From positions 20,677,395 through 20,741,394 of the forward strand of contig OX336345.1 in assembly GCA_946902875.1 (NCBI GenBank): a DNA stretch of 64,000 nt, written 5' to 3'. A program made the translations under genes and the position numbers. The DNA is from Nematopogon swammerdamellus (Eukaryota; Arthropoda; Insecta; Lepidoptera; Adelidae). Below are positions 61,164 through 64,000 of the stretch, one piece after another. Under the pieces are notes generated by a model. The model was not told the origin of the DNA, did no database searches, and was given only the letters and a program-made list of their open reading frames with translations. How positions within the stretch are numbered: the first letter of the stretch is position 1; every line of letters starts with the position of its first letter.

Positions 61164-61571
61164 GCGGCGGGTGGCCGAGTGGTTATGGCATCGGCTTCTC
61201 ATGCGAGAGGTCCGCGGTTCGAAACCCGTCGGCGTGTACCAATGAGTTTTTTCGGACGAAAAAATTTACGTCCATACCTACACCTGCTGCTTCACCGTTC
61301 GGAACCGGTGTAAAACTGTAGGTCCCTTCCCTTGCCCCTTACTAGGTGGTAGGCTCAAATTGTAGCCGACTGGGTTGGTACCACCGTACTGCGTGTAAGA
61401 TGGCCGCATAGCAGCCTCGGTTGTGTTCTCCTCTAGTCCAGTATAGCCAGCAATCCAGGGAAGTCTCCGGTATGGCACCTACCTTCTCGGAGGTGATATT
61501 GGTTGGTCGGAGTATGCGCTTTGGTCCCTCCAACTCAGCCACCCATACTGGATTACATAAAAAAAAAAAAA
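61164..61571 (+). mobile_element. SINE-B, full length
   Basis: The head ggcgggtggccgagtggtta resembles tRNA-Leu/Ser type; A box tggccgagtgg, B box ggttcgaaacc. The body contains ctgctgcttcaccgttcgga and 'tccggtatggcacctacctt', with poly(A) at 61559-61571. The flanks atggaa (before 61163) and atggaa (61571-61576) look like a target duplication. Confidence 0.85.
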
Positions 61572-61576
61572 TGGAA

Positions 61577-61623
61577 TCCTAGAACGATAAAAAAGGTACC
61601 TTACCTTTTTTATCGTTCTAGGA
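61577..61623. repeat. Perfect 22-bp palindrome with 3-nt spacer
   Basis: 61577-61598 and 61602-61623 are exact reverse complements (tcctagaacgataaaaaa...) separated by cct. It lies between the SINE-B target duplication and resumed LINE-C sequence. Confidence 0.9.
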
Positions 61624-61994
61624 ATAAACTATATAACACATTCATCGCCGACATCCTTACGGAGTTGTAGTGGTTTTAGATCGCGGGACACGTCGGGGTC
61701 ACCCACTAGTCACACGGCTCGACGCTGGATCGAATCCAAAGGCGCAAGCTGGTATTTAGCTGAGCCATCCCACAAGTGCGAGCAGTACTCCAAGCAGGAC
61801 CTAATCTGCGATCTATACAAAAGCAGCCTTTGGTCCGGCGTCAAGTACCTACCGTTGCACCTTATTGAGTACGCCCAGCTTTTTAGAAGCCAGCTTGGCC
61901 TTGCCCTCGATATGGCGACGAAAGTTTAGGTCGTGCGACAGTTCGACTCCGAGGAACCAGAGGTGGTCGCTTAATTTTAGCGAGACGTGCCAAG

Positions 61995-62090
61995 GAAGGA
62001 AGGAGCTGCTCCAAAGATACAGCCATCGGACCGACTGGCAGACGGATAGACAGACAGACGGCGTAGGCTTAGAAGAGGGGTATAGAATCA
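61995..62090 (+). repeat. Family E distal fragment
   Basis: 'ccaaagatacagccatcgga' with cagacagacagacggcgtag. Confidence 0.55.
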
Positions 62091-62500
62091 AACCCGCCAC
62101 TCTTCATGATTCGTGATTTTACGGTATTAATCAATTTCACATTACAAGTACTCTCAATAGGTTTAAGTATAAGAGAGGCGGTTTTGAATTTGAAGTTTGA
62201 CTTCAAGTGTAAATTTATACGTATTGCAGTAGGTTTTGAACATGAACAAATTATTTTATTGAGTTCGAAATTCCTCATAGAATTGAATGCATAAAAAACA
62301 CGCAAACACCCAAAATATGGAGAGTGGCGGGTTTGATATTATACTAGGCTTCCGTACGCGATACTTAAATTTGCCTACCTACCTAATTTACCTAAAATTA
62401 CGTAAAATGCGAACAGTAAATCATCGAGGACAGGCTCCCTCCTATCATTTCCTTCGCACAGACAATCGCACAATGGTCACGCTAGTCGCGGTATGAGTGT
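62091..62500. other. No recognisable feature
   Basis: 'agtggcgggtttgat' (62324) mirrors 'aatcaaacccgccact' (62087), an inverted pair about 240 bp apart. No gene. Confidence 0.4.
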
Positions 62501-62513
62501 CACAAAACACCAT

Positions 62514-62561
62514 TATATATATAGCCGACACGCAGACCGAAGCCATCAGTGCTCGTTCAGT
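62514..62561 (+). promoter_or_regulatory. TATA/Inr promoter candidate
   Basis: tatatatata (62514-62523) is followed at about 30 bp by TCAGT (62546-62550, start A 62548), with a second TCAGT at 62557. TCAGT is the arthropod initiator consensus. Confidence 0.5.
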
Positions 62562-62601
62562 CTTCACTAATTCCTTACAATCACCCCTCAAACATTCCGA
62601 A

Positions 62602-62646
62602 ATGATCAGGCTGTGTAGTTGCGTTGTACTTATGGTGTTTGTGCAG
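62602..62646 (+). CDS. First coding exon of a possible secreted protein
   Basis: ATG 62602 opens MIRLCSCVVLMVFVQ, a hydrophobic signal peptide, ending CAG at 62646 before GTGTGC (donor). The 5' UTR from the predicted start is about 54 nt. Length, phase 0 and position of the splice inside the signal sequence are like exon 1 of the OBP gene on the same strand 14 kb upstream, so it could be a clustered paralogue. No further exon is recognised before 64000, so this stays tentative; without splicing the frame ends at 62688. Confidence 0.35.
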
Positions 62647-62699
62647 GTGTGCAAAGTTGAAATTATTTTGTTATATTCAAAAGTGTGAATCGTAAGAAC

Positions 62700-62770
62700 G
62701 CCGCTGAAGGTTAATTTCACAATCAGGAGGAGTACCTCCCTCGGCACAGCCACCCATGTTGGTTGACGAA
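62700..62770 (+). repeat. LINE-D 3' terminus
   Basis: 'cctccctcggcacagccacc' + catgttggttgacgaaaaaaaa. An empty site for the MITE at 20687. Confidence 0.55.
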
Positions 62771-63340
62771 AAAAAAAACCTACAGCGACCGTTCGCTTAG
62801 CTTACTGTAGCATAATTTGAAAATACGAAATTTAATTTAATTACAAAATAAAATAGAAACTAAAACGAGCTATCAAATTAAAATTACCTAAAGCTGTAAA
62901 TTAAAATCTGAAAGAACCAAGAAATATTTAAAAATAAAATTATAATAATATAAATAAATAAATAAACAAATCAAAACTTTTATGGGAATAATTGCAATAC
63001 AAAATTACGTACAGGTACAATGTCCAGCCAGCCCAAGCAGGAAAAGGATGTGGCAAAGCATGTGACAGTCGCTGGTCATATGTCACACTCAATAAAGATT
63101 ATGCTTACCAAAGAAGTAACATAAATCTAGCCCTTATTATAATCTAAACGTATTGACCAAACATTGTAGTGATTAAGTCCAAAATGTCCATAATACTAAG
63201 TCTTCAAACGTATTACTAACCTTAGGGGCTATGACAAGGATGCGGTGAAGAGAATTAAAATTCTTGTAAATCAACCCTTATTTTAATTCAAATAGTATAT
63301 GATGTTCCGGTGAGTGTGCTTCCCACTACCCATAATTAAG
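62771..63340. other. AT-rich stretch without recognisable exon
   Basis: Might be intron of the preceding candidate gene. 63015-63110 is less AT-rich, but I cannot support an exon. Confidence 0.3.
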
Positions 63341-63341
63341 C

Positions 63342-63737
63342 GGCGGGTGGCCGACTGGTTTGGGCATCGGCTTCTCATGCGAGAGGTCCGCGGTTCGAAT
63401 CCGGTCGGCGCGTACCAATGAGTTTTTTCTGACGAAAAAAATTACGTGCATACCTACACCTGCTGCTTCACCGTTCGGAACCGGTGTAAAACTGTAGGTC
63501 CCTTCCCTTGCCCCTTACTAGGTGGTAGGCTCTAATTGTAGCCGACTGGGTTGGTACCACCGTATTGGATGTAAGATGGCCGCATCACAAGCCTCGGTTG
63601 TGTTCTCCTCTAGTCCAGTATAGCCAGCAATCCAGGGAAGTCTCCGGTATGGCACATATCTTCTCGGATGTGATATTGGCTGGTCGGAGCATGTGCTTTG
63701 GCCCCTCCGACTCAGCCACTCATATCGGATTACATAA
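63342..63737 (+). mobile_element. SINE-B, full length
   Basis: Head ggcgggtggccgactggttt, B box ggttcgaatcc, body as at 61164, ending cggattacataaaaaaaaa. High similarity to that copy. Confidence 0.85.
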
Positions 63738-63770
63738 AAAAAAAGATATGTCGATAATTTGGAAGGCTAC

Positions 63771-63880
63771 CTTTTTGTCCGCCCTTGCAGCCGGCATGGC
63801 GCCTCTGTGAGCGTAGTTTCACGAGGAGTGGTGTTATTGGCCGTATCTGATTGTCCGATTGGACTCCTGGCCACATCCAC
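63771..63880 (+). repeat. LINE-D 3' UTR piece
   Basis: 'gcagccggcatggcgcctct' and 'agtttcacgaggagtggtgt' match the LINE-D region after the ORF (20594-20640; inverted at 38100-38165). Confidence 0.6.
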
Positions 63881-63884
63881 CGTC

Positions 63885-64000
63885 TGTATCGATATGCACC
63901 ACCGTGTATCAAGTAGCGATATTCGCGGTATAGCTCGCTCCATTGCTCGCTGGGCAACTTTCAACCTCTGGACAACAGCGACCACGTTTATTGTATTGCT
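63885..64000 (-). pseudogene. RTE-like LINE fragment running off the window
   Basis: The minus frame gives QRLKVAQRAMERAIPRISLL, the RTE ORF2 motif also encoded at 11737-11791. Joined to LINE-D sequence at its 3' side. Confidence 0.6.

Larger units (their letters stand above)
60846..61990 (-). pseudogene. LINE-C fragment, RT C-terminal region, interrupted
   Basis: From right to left on the minus strand: SLKLSDHLWFLGVELSHDLN, HIEGKAKLASKKLGVLNK (about 61985-61865), then LDSIQRR-type sequence (61740-61700), a SINE-B (61164-61571), then PLSTSAQRAL, IPIRWTYHGCVPIG and the terminus (60900-60846). These are jockey-type ORF2 tail motifs. Frames are broken and the catalytic YADD region is not included. 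Confidence 0.7.

Noticed and set aside
61164..61260. tRNA genes at SINE-B and SINE-N heads (8078, 35930, 61164, 63342)
   Set aside because: A and B boxes are present, but acceptor stems do not pair and each is followed by the repeat body, so they are SINE heads.

Overview
This is eukaryotic DNA, almost certainly from a moth or butterfly. The evidence is a spliced insect chemosensory gene, Ty3/gypsy, jockey-like, RTE-like and mariner remnants, a short (TTAGG)n tract, and many copies of short repeats, including Helitron-like ends finishing in CTAG and tRNA-headed SINEs, of kinds I associate with Lepidoptera. The species cannot be named from the sequence. Nothing is bacterial: there are no operons and no CRISPR array.

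Host genes are sparse. The best is a five-exon plus-strand gene (exons at 48033-48071, 49850-49906, 50505-50609, 52062-52298 and 54193-54222) for a 155-residue secreted odorant-binding protein of Plus-C type. All its introns are phase 0 and its introns are full of repeats. A second plus-strand first exon with a TATA box and a signal peptide lies at 62514-62646 and may start a neighbouring gene that continues past the window. A CpG-rich minus-strand promoter and untranslated first exon lie at 19871-20059; the gene would run leftwards, but I found no coding exon for it.

The largest element is a nearly intact Ty3/gypsy LTR retrotransposon at 21021-33291. It has two 3,024-bp LTRs, a 4-bp target duplication (ACTA), gag, protease-RT-RNase H, integrase and a polypurine tract. 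Pol begins with a G-patch-like motif, Gag ends in an RG-rich tail instead of a zinc knuckle, and the integrase zinc finger is split by a frame change.

The rest is a mosaic of short repeats, which I label by letter. SINE-A has a chimeric head: a 5S rRNA-like segment lies between tRNA-like A and B boxes. SINE-B has a Leu/Ser-type tRNA head. SINE-N is another tRNA-headed family. Family E is an unclassified repeat of about 400 bp carrying 'agggttccgtatc' near its termini. LINE-C and LINE-D are 3' ends of jockey-like LINEs. Families F, G and H have long inverted repeats, family L/K is about 320 bp, and S and T are Helitron-like. Many copies are nested in one another.

Layout: 1-5.4 kb mixed fragments; 6.0-7.7 kb a family E copy whose interior has expanded into a 24-copy, 60-bp minisatellite; 7.7-19.2 kb SINE, Helitron-like, RTE and MITE mosaic; 19.9-20.1 kb CpG promoter; 20.3-20.9 kb LINE-D with a nested 153-bp MITE; 21.0-33.3 kb gypsy element; 34-47.5 kb repeat mosaic with a mariner derivative at 36.2 kb; 47.9-54.4 kb odorant-binding protein gene; 54.4-64 kb repeats and the second possible gene start.
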